Positions 46,069 through 55,207 of a stretch of 64,000 bases of DNA are shown piece by piece; within the stretch, counting starts at the first letter, position 1; the number at the start of each line of letters is the position of its first letter. The notes beneath the pieces were generated by a model. That model searched no databases and was not told where the DNA came from. It saw only the letters and a list, made by a program, of their open reading frames with translations. This DNA comes from Myxococcaceae bacterium (lineage in GTDB: Bacteria; Myxococcota; Myxococcia; Myxococcales; UBA5297). The stretch spans positions 1 through 64,000 of the forward strand of contig JAFVYB010000002.1 in the NCBI GenBank assembly GCA_017500825.1, written 5' to 3'. Made by a program: the position numbers and the translations under genes.

Positions 46069-46830
46069 TCACTGCGGGACGATCGCGCTCTCAGGCGCAC
46101 CGCTCTGCCGCAAATGCTCGGCAGCCTTGCGGCCAAAGAAGCACCCGGCTCGTGAAGCCTGTTCCAAGTGCTTTCTGGCGTTCGCTGTCTCGCCAAGGCG
46201 TTCCAAGATGAGCCCCATCATGTAGGCGCGCTCGCCGGGGTGCGGATCCTTGGGGTCAGGGTCGAGGGCGATGGACTTTTCGAGGAGCGCGCGGGCTTCT
46301 TCGTATCGCCCCTGCTTCAGGCGGATGAGCGAGAGGAAGGTGACGAAGTTGGCCTCTTCGGGCTGCGCGGTGAGGCTCGACTGAACAAGACGCTCCGCCT
46401 CGACCAAATCGCCACCTTGCTGCGCGAAGCAGTAGCCGGTGAGTCCATCGATGACGGCCTTGTAGGCGGCCTGCTCGCTCGTCACGACGATCGTGCGCAG
46501 GTTGGCGAGCGCGTTGGCGTAGTCGCCGCGGGCCATGTGGACAAAGGCCACGTTGAGCGCCGCTCGCTGCCGTGACTTGCGATCCATGGCCGCCTCGCGA
46601 ATGGCGAGCGCCAGAGTGAGCGCGCGATCGAAGCACCCCCGCTCTGTGTAGACCTCAAGGATCCAGTCCTGAAACGAGATCGTCAGCGGCCAATGCAGGA
46701 CAGCCAGCACAGTGACGGGAATGGCCACCTTGGCCCAGACCGGAACTTCCACAAAGAGCGCGCAGACGACGCCCACCACGAGCAGCGCCAGCGCGACGAT
46801 CGCGGCCTCGCGATTGAAAAAACGACCCAT
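46069..46830 (-). CDS. Membrane-anchored TPR-repeat protein
   Basis: A 253-residue protein with two hydrophobic helices near the N-terminus (about 9-26 and 30-49), followed by TPR-like helical pairs: RAALNVAFVHMARGDYANAL, GYCFAQQGGDLVEAERLVQS, SLIRLKQGRYEEARALLEKS and GLILERLGETANARKHLEQA. The ATG at 46830 is preceded by GAGGAG. It is upstream of and probably co-transcribed with the CPBP protease, so it could hold or present a substrate to it. Function unknown. Confidence 0.82.
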   Translation of the reverse strand: MGRFFNREAAIVALALLVVGVVCALFVEVPVWAKVAIPVTVLAVLHWPLTISFQDWILEVYTERGCFDRALTLALAIREAAMDRKSRQRAALNVAFVHMARGDYANALANLRTIVVTSEQAAYKAVIDGLTGYCFAQQGGDLVEAERLVQSSLTAQPEEANFVTFLSLIRLKQGRYEEARALLEKSIALDPDPKDPHPGERAYMMGLILERLGETANARKHLEQASRAGCFFGRKAAEHLRQSGAPESAIVPQ

Positions 46831-47369
46831 AGTCACACTCCTCTCGGTCTGGTGGCCTCGGCGCGGTCGGCACCTCTCTCGCGCCGAATCCTCGACAACT
46901 CGGCACTGCCTGGCGCTCCGTCTCAAGGGCGGCGCCTTCTGCTGTGGCGACATGTTTGAGTCAAGCGGCCGCGTGGTGCCCCTTCGACAGGTGCTCGCGC
47001 CACCGCAATTTTGACCGCGCCTGACCGTCTCCCCGCGTAGCGCCTCGTGCCTGGCTTCGCGGGTCCGCGCGCCAAAATTACACAGGCGACTAAAAACATC
47101 GTCGCCTTCCCCCCAAAACCGCCTCGCCAGGCCTCGTTTGAGAGCCCTCGCGCCCGTGTTGATTTCACAGGCGATTTCCGCTTTTGGGGCGCGCCGTTCG
47201 GGCCGGGGGCTTCGCCTGAAAATGAGCCCTCAGAAGGAAGACCTCACGCAGGACGCGGCACGGGTGCTCCGGTGAAAGGGTCGCGCGCCGCCGCTTTTCT
47301 CTGTTGTTCACGAATAAAGAGCCGTCGCAGGCCAGCGCGCAGGCAGCCCAGAGAGGAACCGCAAGAGAC
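46831..47369. other. 539-base divergent intergenic region before coaX
   Basis: No gene or RNA is recognised. A TTGACC at 47011-47016 has no -10 at a normal distance. GCGCGCCAAAA near 47068 and TTTTGGGGCGCGCC near 47182 form a widely spaced imperfect inverted repeat. A likely ribosome site GAGAGGAACC lies just before coaX. Confidence 0.4.
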
Positions 47370-48134
47370 ATGCTCCTGACGATCGACGTGGGAAACACCA
47401 ACACCGTCCTCGGCGTCTTTGACGGCCCCAGACTCGTCGAACATTGGCGCATCGAGACGACGACCAGGCGCACCTCAGACGAACACGGCATCCTCGTCTG
47501 CCAGCTCCTCGCCCACGCCCGCATCGACGCCGCGCGCGTTCGGGCCATCGCCGTCTCCTCGGTGGTGCCGCCGCTGCAGCGCGTGCTCCGCATCATGGGG
47601 CGTCGCTACTTCAGCTGCGAACCGCTCTTCGTCGGCCCCGGTATCCGCACCGGCATGCCCGTCCTCTATGACAACCCGGCAGAGGTCGGCGCCGATCGCA
47701 TCGTCAACGCCGTCGCAGCCCACGCGCGCTGGCCCATGCCGCTCGTCATCGTTGACTTTGGCACCGCCACCACCTTCGACGCCGTGTCGGCCCGGGGCGA
47801 ATACCTCGGCGGCGCCATCTGCCCCGGCATCACCATCAGCATGGAGGCGCTCTTCCAGTCGGCCTCCAAACTGCCGCGCGTCGACCTCACGCGCCCGGAG
47901 AACGTGCTCGGTCGCAACACCGTGGCCAGCATGCAGTCGGGCATCGTCTTCGGCTACGTCGGCCTGGTCGACGGCATCTGCTCGCGCATGGCGACCGCGC
48001 TCGGCGGCTCACCCAAGGTCGTCGCCACCGGCGGCCTCGCGCCCCTCATCGCCTCGGAGTCAAACGCCATCCACGAGGTCGACGAGTTCCTCACCCTCAA
48101 CGGACTGAGAATCCTCCATGAGCGAAACGCCTGA
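47370..48134 (+). CDS. coaX: Type III pantothenate kinase
   Basis: Phosphorylates pantothenate, the first step of coenzyme A synthesis. The 254-residue product has the ASKHA-fold start [42 protein letters not shown], and the phosphate/metal loop [20 protein letters not shown], then GGAICPGI. Type III enzymes are insensitive to CoA feedback. The ATG at 47370 opens the family sequence; a frame 66 bases upstream adds nothing. The next gene overlaps its 3' end by 17 bases. Confidence 0.95.
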   Translation: MLLTIDVGNTNTVLGVFDGPRLVEHWRIETTTRRTSDEHGILVCQLLAHARIDAARVRAIAVSSVVPPLQRVLRIMGRRYFSCEPLFVGPGIRTGMPVLYDNPAEVGADRIVNAVAAHARWPMPLVIVDFGTATTFDAVSARGEYLGGAICPGITISMEALFQSASKLPRVDLTRPENVLGRNTVASMQSGIVFGYVGLVDGICSRMATALGGSPKVVATGGLAPLIASESNAIHEVDEFLTLNGLRILHERNA

Positions 48135-49281
48135 CGCAGCCCTCCCCATCGATCGCCTCCCGGACGCCGCGCCCCTCACCGCCGAACGGCTGCCGCCCCA
48201 ATTCCGCAAGCACGTCGCCCCCAAGGCGCCCGCCCCACTGCGCGGCATGGCGGCCAAGGGACTCGTCCCGCTCAACCCGAGCGACATGGTCCACTGTCTG
48301 GCCATGCTTGTGGCCGACGTCGACCCCAAGGTGGCCGAGACCGCGCGCGCGACGATCGCCAAGTTGCCCAACCAGATCCTCTCGGTGGCGCTGCGCGACG
48401 ACTCGCTGAACCCACGCGTTTTCGACACGTTGATCGACTTCCTCGACCCCAACGCCGAGGCGCTCGAAGGCCTTCTGCTCAACCCCGCCGCGCACGACCT
48501 GACACTGACGCGACTCATCGAGCGGACCGGACAGGTGAAGTTCGTCGAGATCATCGCCGGCAACCAGCTGCGCCTGTTGCGCGAAGAGAAGCTCCTGCGC
48601 GCCCTGCTCGCCTCCCCGCTCCTCGCCAAATCGATCGCCGACTCGATCTGCGACTTCGCGCTGCGTTCGGGCGTCGCGATGTTCGACCTGCCGCAAATGG
48701 CCGAGGCGCATCTGCGCATCTACGGCAAACCCGCGCCCGGCCTGGAAACGCCCGCCGCCGAAGAGCAGCCAAAGGAGACCGCCGCGGATCTGATGCGCGA
48801 CCTTGAGACCCTCTCGTCCAAGGCCCCGCCCGCGAGCGCCCAGGCCAGCGCCGCCACCGAGGAAGAGCCTCAGGTCCGCATGAACCTGACCAAGCGCATC
48901 CTCAACATGTCGATCAGCGAGAAGATCAAGCTGGCCACCATGGGCAACATGGAGGCGCGGACCATCCTGCTGCGCGACCCCAACCGCCTGATCCAGAACG
49001 CCGTCATCAACAGCCCGCGCATCACCGAAAGCGAAGTCTTGAGCCTGGCGCAGTCGAAAAACACCTCGGACGAAATCCTGCGCATCATCATGAATCGCCG
49101 CGAGTGGACGCGCCAATACACGCTGCGTCTGGCGCTCGTTCAGAACCCGCGCACGCCACTGACCACGGCCGTCCGCTTCCTGACGACGCTGCGCGATCTC
49201 GATGTGAAGAAGATCGCCAAAAACAGGAACGTCCCCAGCGGGGTTCAGCTGCAGGCCAAGCGAATCGCCAAGATCAAGTGA
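48118..49281 (+). CDS. Conserved-looking helical repeat protein of unknown function
   Basis: A 387-residue cytoplasmic protein without signal or membrane segments. The N-terminal half (residues 55-205) and C-terminal half (255-387) look like helical solenoids resembling DUF2336 or LRV-type repeats: RFDTLIDFL-like [60 protein letters not shown]. An Ala/Glu/Pro linker (206-250) joins them. It overlaps coaX by 17 bases, so translation is likely coupled. I cannot name a function. Confidence 0.75.
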   Translation: MSETPDAALPIDRLPDAAPLTAERLPPQFRKHVAPKAPAPLRGMAAKGLVPLNPSDMVHCLAMLVADVDPKVAETARATIAKLPNQILSVALRDDSLNPRVFDTLIDFLDPNAEALEGLLLNPAAHDLTLTRLIERTGQVKFVEIIAGNQLRLLREEKLLRALLASPLLAKSIADSICDFALRSGVAMFDLPQMAEAHLRIYGKPAPGLETPAAEEQPKETAADLMRDLETLSSKAPPASAQASAATEEEPQVRMNLTKRILNMSISEKIKLATMGNMEARTILLRDPNRLIQNAVINSPRITESEVLSLAQSKNTSDEILRIIMNRREWTRQYTLRLALVQNPRTPLTTAVRFLTTLRDLDVKKIAKNRNVPSGVQLQAKRIAKIK

Positions 49282-49290
49282 TCGCGCCTC

Positions 49291-49767
49291 TCAGCCCGCC
49301 GGCTGTGTTTCGACCGCGGCGCCACTGCCAGGGCCGCCTTCACCGCCCTTGAGCTCGACGCGCCAGCCGCCCTCTTCGCGCACCAGCAGCGTCGGATGGG
49401 GCATCCCGGCCAGCGTGACCTCGACCTCGACGCGTCGCGCGCCCTCGGGAAGCTGAATCGGCTCGACCTCCACCACGTCCCGACCCGCCAAATCTCGGCT
49501 GCGATAGAGCGAGAGGTCGCCTTGGCAGATCATGGCAGCAGCCTTGTCCGGCAGCGCGCCGCCACTCGCCACCGAGGCCTGATGGGCCCGCCGCGTCAGC
49601 TCGTCGCGCGTCTTTTGGCTCAAAAGCGACAGCGCCTTCTCGCCATCGCGCATGAGAAGCGCCCGGTGAAATTCCCAGGCGACCTTCTCCGGCCGCGGCT
49701 GACATCCGGTGAGCGCCGCGCACGCGAGCGCGAGGAGAAAAAGCCTGCCTGTCGTTCGTCGGTGCAT
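49291..49767 (-). CDS. Small lipoprotein of unknown function
   Basis: A 158-residue predicted lipoprotein: the signal MHRRTTGRLFLLALACAAL is followed by TGC, giving a lipidated Cys near 22. The mature part (VAWEFHRALLMRDGEKALSL, LLSQKTRDELTRRAH) resembles DUF4878-type NTF2-like periplasmic domains but is not certain. The start at 49767 is chosen because it begins the signal peptide. The gene ends nine bases from the end of the convergent repeat-protein gene. Confidence 0.75.
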   Translation of the reverse strand: MHRRTTGRLFLLALACAALTGCQPRPEKVAWEFHRALLMRDGEKALSLLSQKTRDELTRRAHQASVASGGALPDKAAAMICQGDLSLYRSRDLAGRDVVEVEPIQLPEGARRVEVEVTLAGMPHPTLLVREEGGWRVELKGGEGGPGSGAAVETQPAG

Positions 49768-49795
49768 CGCGATTTTTCCTCTCAAAAGTCGACGT

Positions 49796-49823
49796 TTGAT
49801 CCGTCGGCGAAACCCGCTAAGAG
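49796..49823 (+). promoter_or_regulatory. Candidate promoter for the periplasmic protein at 49948
   Basis: TTGATC (49796-49801), 16-bp spacer, TAAGAG (49818-49823), giving a leader of about 118 bases that ends in GAAGGAG. Confidence 0.35.
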
Positions 49824-49947
49824 CCCGCGCCTTCCGCGAGCGTGGGGACAAAAATTAAGTCGTCGAGCGGCCCTGTTTCCTCCCCCCGGGCCCTCGCGGC
49901 AGCCCTCCGACGCGAGCCACCTCTCAACCCAAACGAAGGAGATCAGG

Positions 49948-50409
49948 ATGCGCCAAATCATTCTTCTGACCGCCCTCTTGGCCCTCGCGTTCCCCTCTGT
50001 CGCCGCCGCTCAGGACGCCCAGAAATTCAACGCCTACCAGGAGGCGTTGCAGAAGGAAGTGGCGCCCCTGCCGATCTTCCAGCCCGAAAACAAAAAAGGC
50101 CGAAAGCTCGGCGCCGTCGACAACGAGGTCATCGTCTCCTTCGACGAGACGAGCAAGCGCTACCAGGCCGTCTATGTCGTCCTCGCCCCGGTCGAGACCG
50201 TGCTCGACTTCTACAAGGAGAAGCTCGGCTTCGCGGCCAAGAAGACCGGCTCCGAGGTGCTCGGCGACCTCCTCCACACCTTCCGCTTGCCCCTCAAAGA
50301 GGCGGACACCCACGTCCTCGAAGTTCAGGTGCGCCCCCTCTCGGCAAAGAAGGTCCAGATTTCCCTGATGAAGCGCGCGGCGACCTTCCTCGACCAACGG
50401 GAATTCTAA
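49948..50409 (+). CDS. Small periplasmic protein of unknown function
   Basis: A 153-residue exported protein. The signal peptide is MRQIILLTALLALAFPSVAA, cleaved before QDAQ. The mature protein (YQAVYVVLAPVETVLDFYKE, EVLGDLLHTFRLPLKEADTH, VLEVQVRPLSAKKVQISLMK) looks like a compact alpha/beta domain of 130 residues with no Cys. GAAGGAG lies eight bases before the ATG. The cytochrome gene starts 67 bases downstream and may be co-transcribed. No function is assigned. Confidence 0.75.
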   Translation: MRQIILLTALLALAFPSVAAAQDAQKFNAYQEALQKEVAPLPIFQPENKKGRKLGAVDNEVIVSFDETSKRYQAVYVVLAPVETVLDFYKEKLGFAAKKTGSEVLGDLLHTFRLPLKEADTHVLEVQVRPLSAKKVQISLMKRAATFLDQREF

Positions 50410-50476
50410 GCCAGCGACCTTTGACTGGCGGTGACCTCTCCCGGCCCGCCAGCAGCGACGCCACGCCACGACCGCC

Positions 50477-50965
50477 ATGAAGACTCGCAACCTCATTCTC
50501 TCCGCGCTCACCCTGTCCCTCGCCGCGCTCTTGCCGACGGGGGCTTTTGCTCAGGCCGCCGAATTCGTCGGTCCAGAAACCTGCAAGGCGTGCCACCCGC
50601 AGGCGCACGAGGCCTGGCAGCGCTCGACACACGCGCGCTCCACCCGATCGCTGACCGACAAACAATTGCAGCAACCCAGCTGCACCGCCTGCCACGCGCC
50701 CCAGCAGAGTAGGGGCGATCGGAGCGTCAGCTGCGAGAGTTGTCACGGCGCGGGCAGCCTCTACGCCAAGTCGCACGTGATGAAGGACAAGGAGCTTTCG
50801 CGGCTGGTTGGCCTGCAGATGCCGACGGAGAAGACCTGCGCTCAGTGCCACGACGCCCATGCGCCCTCGCTGACCCGATTCAACTTCGTCGAGCGCAAGG
50901 CGCGTATCGATCACGGCGACAAAGCGGCCTCGACCAACGCCGGAACGCGTGCCGACGCCAGGTGA
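50477..50965 (+). CDS. Four-heme periplasmic cytochrome c (c554-like)
   Basis: A 162-residue exported cytochrome: signal peptide MKTRNLILSALTLSLAALLP with cleavage near AFAQA, then four CxxCH heme sites, CKACH, CTACH, CESCH and CAQCH. The segment CHPQAHEAWQRSTHARSTRS is typical of the cytochrome c554 family. The roughly 40 C-terminal residues lack further heme motifs. It probably carries electrons in the periplasm; no oxidase, reductase or cytochrome maturation gene is nearby. The partner is unknown. Confidence 0.88.
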   Translation: MKTRNLILSALTLSLAALLPTGAFAQAAEFVGPETCKACHPQAHEAWQRSTHARSTRSLTDKQLQQPSCTACHAPQQSRGDRSVSCESCHGAGSLYAKSHVMKDKELSRLVGLQMPTEKTCAQCHDAHAPSLTRFNFVERKARIDHGDKAASTNAGTRADAR

Positions 50966-51006
50966 CGTGATCCTTTCCTTCCTCTCGAAACGGACAGCTC
51001 GTCGAC

Positions 51007-51951
51007 ATGGCCCTGCCCAAACTCATTTTCGTTCAGGGCCCCACGCGCCTGCCCAAACCGCCCTCAAGAGGAAGCGTCGCCGTTGTCGACGTGGCCTTTG
51101 CCTCCGCCGGACACTTCCAGGGCGTGACAGAGCCCTTCATCGAGGCGCTCGGCAATCGGCTCGTCCTCTGGTGCGATCACCACGAGCATCCTCTCGGCTG
51201 GGCGCGTTACCAGCGTGATCCGCGCTTCGTGCTGGTCCCCAATCGGCTGGCGCACGCCTGTCCCGAGCTGATCACGCCTGAACTCACGCGACGCGTCGGG
51301 CAGCCGGAAACGCTCTTTGTCCACGCCGATTTCGACGGTGTTCTGACGGCGGTGAAGCTCTTGCGCGCCGGTGTGCCGCCCTACCCCGAGGCGGACGAGG
51401 ACGCCCGCGCCGTCGACTCCCCAGGCCGTGGCCACGCGCTCTCCGACCAGGGGCTTCGCCTCTCGCAAGCCATCGACGAGGCGCTCGCCAACTTTCCCGG
51501 CAGTCAGCGACGGGCCTTTTTTCACGATCTGGTCGAGGCGCTCGTCGAGGAGCGGTTGTCGCCTGCGTTCGAAGAGCAAATCGAGCGCGCAGCGGCAGAG
51601 TCGCGCAAGGCTCAGGCGGAGGCGGAACTCATCGCCCGCAAGTCAGGGGCGAGTGAGCTGCCCGGCGTCTTCGTCGTCCGCGTGGACGGTCGCCGCCAGG
51701 GGCGAGAGCGCAAGACATTGCTGCGCATCGGCGAGGCCAACGCCCGCATCGGCGTCGTCATCGAGCGCGACGGCGATCACGTCTGGCTGACCGCCGCCAC
51801 CTTCGACGAATCGATCGATCTGAGCGACATCGCCGAGCTTTCGGGCGGTCGCAGCGACTTCCGCGGCTGCGAGAGCCTCCATGGCGAGGCCTCGCTTTTG
51901 CCCGTCCTGCACAAGCTCTCGGCGCTGGCCCGTTCGGAAGGCTGCCTCTAG
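51007..51951 (+). CDS. DHH-like phosphoesterase domain protein
   Basis: A 314-residue cytoplasmic protein that resembles divergent DHH-family phosphoesterases. An Asp (VVDVAFA), a DHH-like motif with an extra His (LWCDHHEHPLGW), HADFDGVLTAVKLL and DSPGRGHALSDQG supply candidate metal ligands. The C-terminal 90 residues (VRVDGRRQGRERKTLLRIGE, SGGRSDFRGCESLHG) could be the substrate-binding DHHA-like part. The substrate may be oligoribonucleotide, cyclic dinucleotide or phosphate ester; this is not resolvable by eye. Its stop codon shares the bases CTAG with the stop of the convergent acyl-CoA ligase gene. Confidence 0.72.
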   Translation: MALPKLIFVQGPTRLPKPPSRGSVAVVDVAFASAGHFQGVTEPFIEALGNRLVLWCDHHEHPLGWARYQRDPRFVLVPNRLAHACPELITPELTRRVGQPETLFVHADFDGVLTAVKLLRAGVPPYPEADEDARAVDSPGRGHALSDQGLRLSQAIDEALANFPGSQRRAFFHDLVEALVEERLSPAFEEQIERAAAESRKAQAEAELIARKSGASELPGVFVVRVDGRRQGRERKTLLRIGEANARIGVVIERDGDHVWLTAATFDESIDLSDIAELSGGRSDFRGCESLHGEASLLPVLHKLSALARSEGCL

Positions 51952-53849
51952 TCGTAGCGCTCGCCCTCATAAAAACCGTCGATCAGCTGGCGGTAGCGCT
52001 CTAGGACGACAGCACGTTTGACCTTGAGCGTCGGGGTAATCGCGCCGTCCTTCTGGGTCCACTCGTGGTCAAGAATCGCGAACTTCTTGATCGTCGCGTA
52101 GCTCGGCAGACGGGCGTTGAGCGCCTTGACCGCGAGCTCGACCTTCTTGTGGACCTCCGGCAGCCGCGAGAGCTCGGCAAAGTCACGCGAGGCGATGCCG
52201 TGGGCAGCCGCGAACTCCAGGAGCGCGTCCTCCGCCGGCGTGATCAGCGCCGAGACGAATTTGCGCCGGTCGCCGATGATCAGGACGTTGCCGATCAAGG
52301 GCTCGGTCTTCAGCCCGTTCTCCAGCTCCTGCGGCGCGATGTATTTGCCGCCTGAAGTCTTGAGCAGGTCCTTCTTGCGGTCGGTGATGGTCAGAAAACC
52401 GCGTTCGTCGACCTCGCCGATGTCGCCGGTGTGGAACCAGCCGTCCGGGTCGATGGCCGCCGCCGTCTCCTCGGGCAAGTTGAAGTAGCCCTTCATGATC
52501 TGCGGGCCCTTCATCAAAAGCTCGCCGTCCTCGGCGATGCGGACCTCGACGCCCTTCCACGGCAGCCCCACCGAGCCGATTTTCTTCCCCTCCGGGAAGG
52601 GCAGGTTGCAGTGGGTCGGCGCGCACGTCTCGGTCAGGCCATAGCCCTCGCAGATGTGGAAGCCGCACAGGTCGAAGAAGAAGGCGATCTTCTTGGAAAG
52701 CGGGGCGCCGCCGCTGACGAACTTGACCATCGTGCCGCCAAAGCGCGCGTGAATTTTGGCCTGGACCTGGGTGAAGACGAGCTTCTGCGCCAGCATCCAC
52801 TGCAGCGTGTTGTGCTCCTGTCCGGCGATGCGCGCGGCCACGTATTCGTCGAACTGCGTCATGGCCCAGCGGAAGAGCTGACCCTTGATGCCGGGCTGGG
52901 ACGAGCCGTCGCTGACGACCTTGTTGAAGGCCTTTTCCAAGACGCGCGGCACGAGCGTCATCAGCGTGGCGCGGCACTCGCCGGCGTTGGCGATGGCCCG
53001 GTCGATCGACTCCGCGTAGGCGATGGCGATGCCGAGGCCGAGGTGGGCCGCGGGGACGATCAGCGCGAAGGCGTGCGCCAGCGGCAGGAAAAGAAGCGGG
53101 ATGTCGTCCTCGGTGAGTAGGCCGTTCTGGGCCACGGTGCGGGCCTGCGAGGTCCAGTTGCCGTGGCTGAGCATGACGCCCTTGGGCTTGCCGGTCGTCC
53201 CGGACGTGTAGAGCAGGAAGGCCAAATCGTCGGGCGATGTGTCGCGCGCCGCGCTCACGAGCATGTCCTCGGAGCCGCTCTCCTGACCCAGCGCCTCGAC
53301 GCCGCACAGTATGAGCTCGTCGAACGTGACGAAGTCGTCTCCGGAGCAGGGCGCGTCGAAAAGGACGATGTGCTCCAGCGCCGGGACCTCGTCGCGAATC
53401 TGCCGCACGCGGGTCAGGCGGCCCTGCTGCTTGTGTTTGGTGTCGGCGGCGTCGTGGTCGATGACGATGGCGCGCGCCCCGCTGTTGGCGAGGATGTAGG
53501 CAATCTCCGCAGGTGTGTTCGAGCCGTAGATGGGGACAGCGGAGGCGCCGATGGCGAAGAGCCCGAAGGCGGCGAGCACCCACTCGTAACGGGTGTCGGC
53601 GAAGATGGCGACGCGATCGCCGCGGCCAATGCCCAGCTTGCGAAAACCAGCGCCAATGCGACGCACGCGTTCGAGCTCTTCCCCCCAGCTGACATCCACC
53701 CACTCGCCGCGAACCTTGTGTCGCGCGGCCAGGCGATCCGGCGTGCGGGCGCGGATGAGGAAGAGGTCGACCAGGTTGCGGGCGTCGTTCAGCGTCATCC
53801 CCGCCTTGTCACCCATCTCTTGAGAGTTCGCGTCCACAGAAGAATTCAT
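51948..53849 (-). CDS. Long-chain acyl-CoA synthetase (AMP-forming)
   Basis: A 633-residue ANL-family ligase that activates fatty acids to acyl-CoA through an acyl-AMP. The AMP-binding motif LLYTSGTTGKPKGVMLSHGN, EGYGLTETCAPTH, DGWFHTGDIGEVDERGFLTI and the hinge DRKKDLLKTSGGKYIAPQEL are complete, as is the C-terminal catalytic Lys region (EWTQKDGAITPTLKVKR). These match the FadD15/bubblegum-like long-chain group. The start at 53849 is preceded by GAGGTGG; longer frames upstream are not protein-like. Role in lipid turnover or membrane remodelling is inferred. Confidence 0.93.
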   Translation of the reverse strand: MNSSVDANSQEMGDKAGMTLNDARNLVDLFLIRARTPDRLAARHKVRGEWVDVSWGEELERVRRIGAGFRKLGIGRGDRVAIFADTRYEWVLAAFGLFAIGASAVPIYGSNTPAEIAYILANSGARAIVIDHDAADTKHKQQGRLTRVRQIRDEVPALEHIVLFDAPCSGDDFVTFDELILCGVEALGQESGSEDMLVSAARDTSPDDLAFLLYTSGTTGKPKGVMLSHGNWTSQARTVAQNGLLTEDDIPLLFLPLAHAFALIVPAAHLGLGIAIAYAESIDRAIANAGECRATLMTLVPRVLEKAFNKVVSDGSSQPGIKGQLFRWAMTQFDEYVAARIAGQEHNTLQWMLAQKLVFTQVQAKIHARFGGTMVKFVSGGAPLSKKIAFFFDLCGFHICEGYGLTETCAPTHCNLPFPEGKKIGSVGLPWKGVEVRIAEDGELLMKGPQIMKGYFNLPEETAAAIDPDGWFHTGDIGEVDERGFLTITDRKKDLLKTSGGKYIAPQELENGLKTEPLIGNVLIIGDRRKFVSALITPAEDALLEFAAAHGIASRDFAELSRLPEVHKKVELAVKALNARLPSYATIKKFAILDHEWTQKDGAITPTLKVKRAVVLERYRQLIDGFYEGERYD

Positions 53850-54345
53850 GAAGAAACCACCTCGTCCTGAAGTGCTTTCGCCACCCTCGACAGACGACTC
53901 GATCCTGGCGCGCACGTCGCGTCGCTGGAGACGGCAAAAAGTCGATGTCCTGACCTGTGACGCGCCGCGGCTGGTCTGTCGCCGCTGTCCTGCGCCGCGC
54001 GTCATGTTGGCCGGCAGTCGCCGCGCCATTGTCGTGGAGGATGTGTCGTCGCCTTCAGGAGCACCTTGCTTTCCGGCCCAATGAAACAGAGGTCCGGCCT
54101 TGGAACGGCCGAGCCGATCGCGGCATCCCCGGCGTGAAGCGGCTCAGGGGATCCGGTCTCGAAGCGCGCGCCTCATGATGCCTGACAGTCAAAAAGGCAA
54201 CCTTGGCCAGCGGTCGTGGCGCGTCTCGAATTGCTTCTTCAACGCGACACTGCTCCACAGCCGCCAGACAGACCTGGTTCCTCCGATGGCGATTTGCCTC
54301 TGAAATAGGGCATGCGGCGCGCCCCCTCCTCCTCCAGCGACTCCC
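53850..54345. other. Divergent intergenic region fadD-like / mlaF
   Basis: No gene, RNA or repeat is recognised in 496 bases. Open frames across it have no protein features. No convincing promoter is seen for mlaF. Confidence 0.4.
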
Positions 54346-55116
54346 ATGACTGACAGCGACACGAATGAAGCGCCCGCGCCGATGATCGAGGTTCGCGGCC
54401 TGCGCAAGGCCTTTGACGGGCGAGAGATCCTGCGCGGCGTCGACCTGAAGATGGCGAAGGGCTCGACGACGGTGATTCTCGGCGGCTCCGGCTCCGGCAA
54501 GACCGTGCTGATGAAGCACCTGATCGGCCTTTTGCGACCCGACGCGGGCGAAGTGATCGTCGAGGGCGAATCGATTGGGCGACTCGACGAGCGGGCGATG
54601 AACCGGCTGCGCCACAAGTTCGGCATGGTCTTTCAGGCGGCGGCTCTCTTCGACAGCATGACCGTCTTCGACAACGTCGCCTTCCCTCTGCGCGAGCACA
54701 CCAGGATGCCGCCAGCGGAGATCGCGCGCGTGGTCCACGACAAGCTCGACCTCGTCGGCCTGAGGGACATCGACGACAAGTTCCCGGCCGAGCTCTCCGG
54801 CGGCATGAAGAAGCGGGTGGGACTGGCGCGCGCCATCGCCCTCGAACCGAAGATCGTCCTCTACGACGAGCCGACGACCGGCCTCGACCCCATCACCACC
54901 GATTACGTGGACGAGATGATCCTCGATGCGCAGCAAAAGCTCGGCGTGACCAGCGTCGTCATCAGCCACGACATCGGATCGGCCATGAACATCGCCGACC
55001 ACATCGCCTTCCTCCACGAAGGCCGCATCTGCGCCGAGGGCGCGCCAGACGAGGTGCGGCGGAGCGAGCATCCGGCGGTGGCCAAATTCTTCGCCACATG
55101 GGGTGACAAGCGCTGA
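54346..55116 (+). CDS. mlaF: MlaF-like phospholipid-transport ABC ATPase
   Basis: A 256-residue ABC ATPase of the MlaF/Mkl group that powers lipid transport between inner and outer membranes. Walker A is GGSGSGKTVLMK, the Q-loop is FQAAALFDSMTVFDNVAFPL, the signature is LSGGMKKRVGLARA, Walker B is KIVLYDEPTTGLDP and the switch is VISHD. GGMKKR and FDSMTVFDNVAFPLRE are typical of MlaF. The permease (mlaE) and MCE-protein (mlaD) genes that usually accompany it are not adjacent on either side, so the complex must be encoded elsewhere. Confidence 0.92.
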   Translation: MTDSDTNEAPAPMIEVRGLRKAFDGREILRGVDLKMAKGSTTVILGGSGSGKTVLMKHLIGLLRPDAGEVIVEGESIGRLDERAMNRLRHKFGMVFQAAALFDSMTVFDNVAFPLREHTRMPPAEIARVVHDKLDLVGLRDIDDKFPAELSGGMKKRVGLARAIALEPKIVLYDEPTTGLDPITTDYVDEMILDAQQKLGVTSVVISHDIGSAMNIADHIAFLHEGRICAEGAPDEVRRSEHPAVAKFFATWGDKR

Positions 55117-55133
55117 CACTGTCCGCCAAAAAT

Positions 55134-55161
55134 CTACACGTCGCTTTTTTGACTACACGTC
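55134..55161. repeat. Paired CTACACGTC direct repeat upstream of the PilZ gene
   Basis: CTACACGTC at 55134-55142 and again at 55153-55161, 19 bp apart (nearly two helix turns), separated by a T run. The placement 50-75 bases before the PilZ-protein ATG would suit a regulator binding site. Only two copies are seen, so chance is possible. Confidence 0.4.
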
Positions 55162-55207
55162 ACGACAAAGCAGACTCCTGACACACTTCAACTCAGGAGG
55201 TCTCATC

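Noticed and set aside
47011-47043. Promoter for coaX from TTGACC (47011-47016) and TAGCGC (47038-47043)
   Set aside because: The spacer would be 21 bp, outside the normal 16-18 range.
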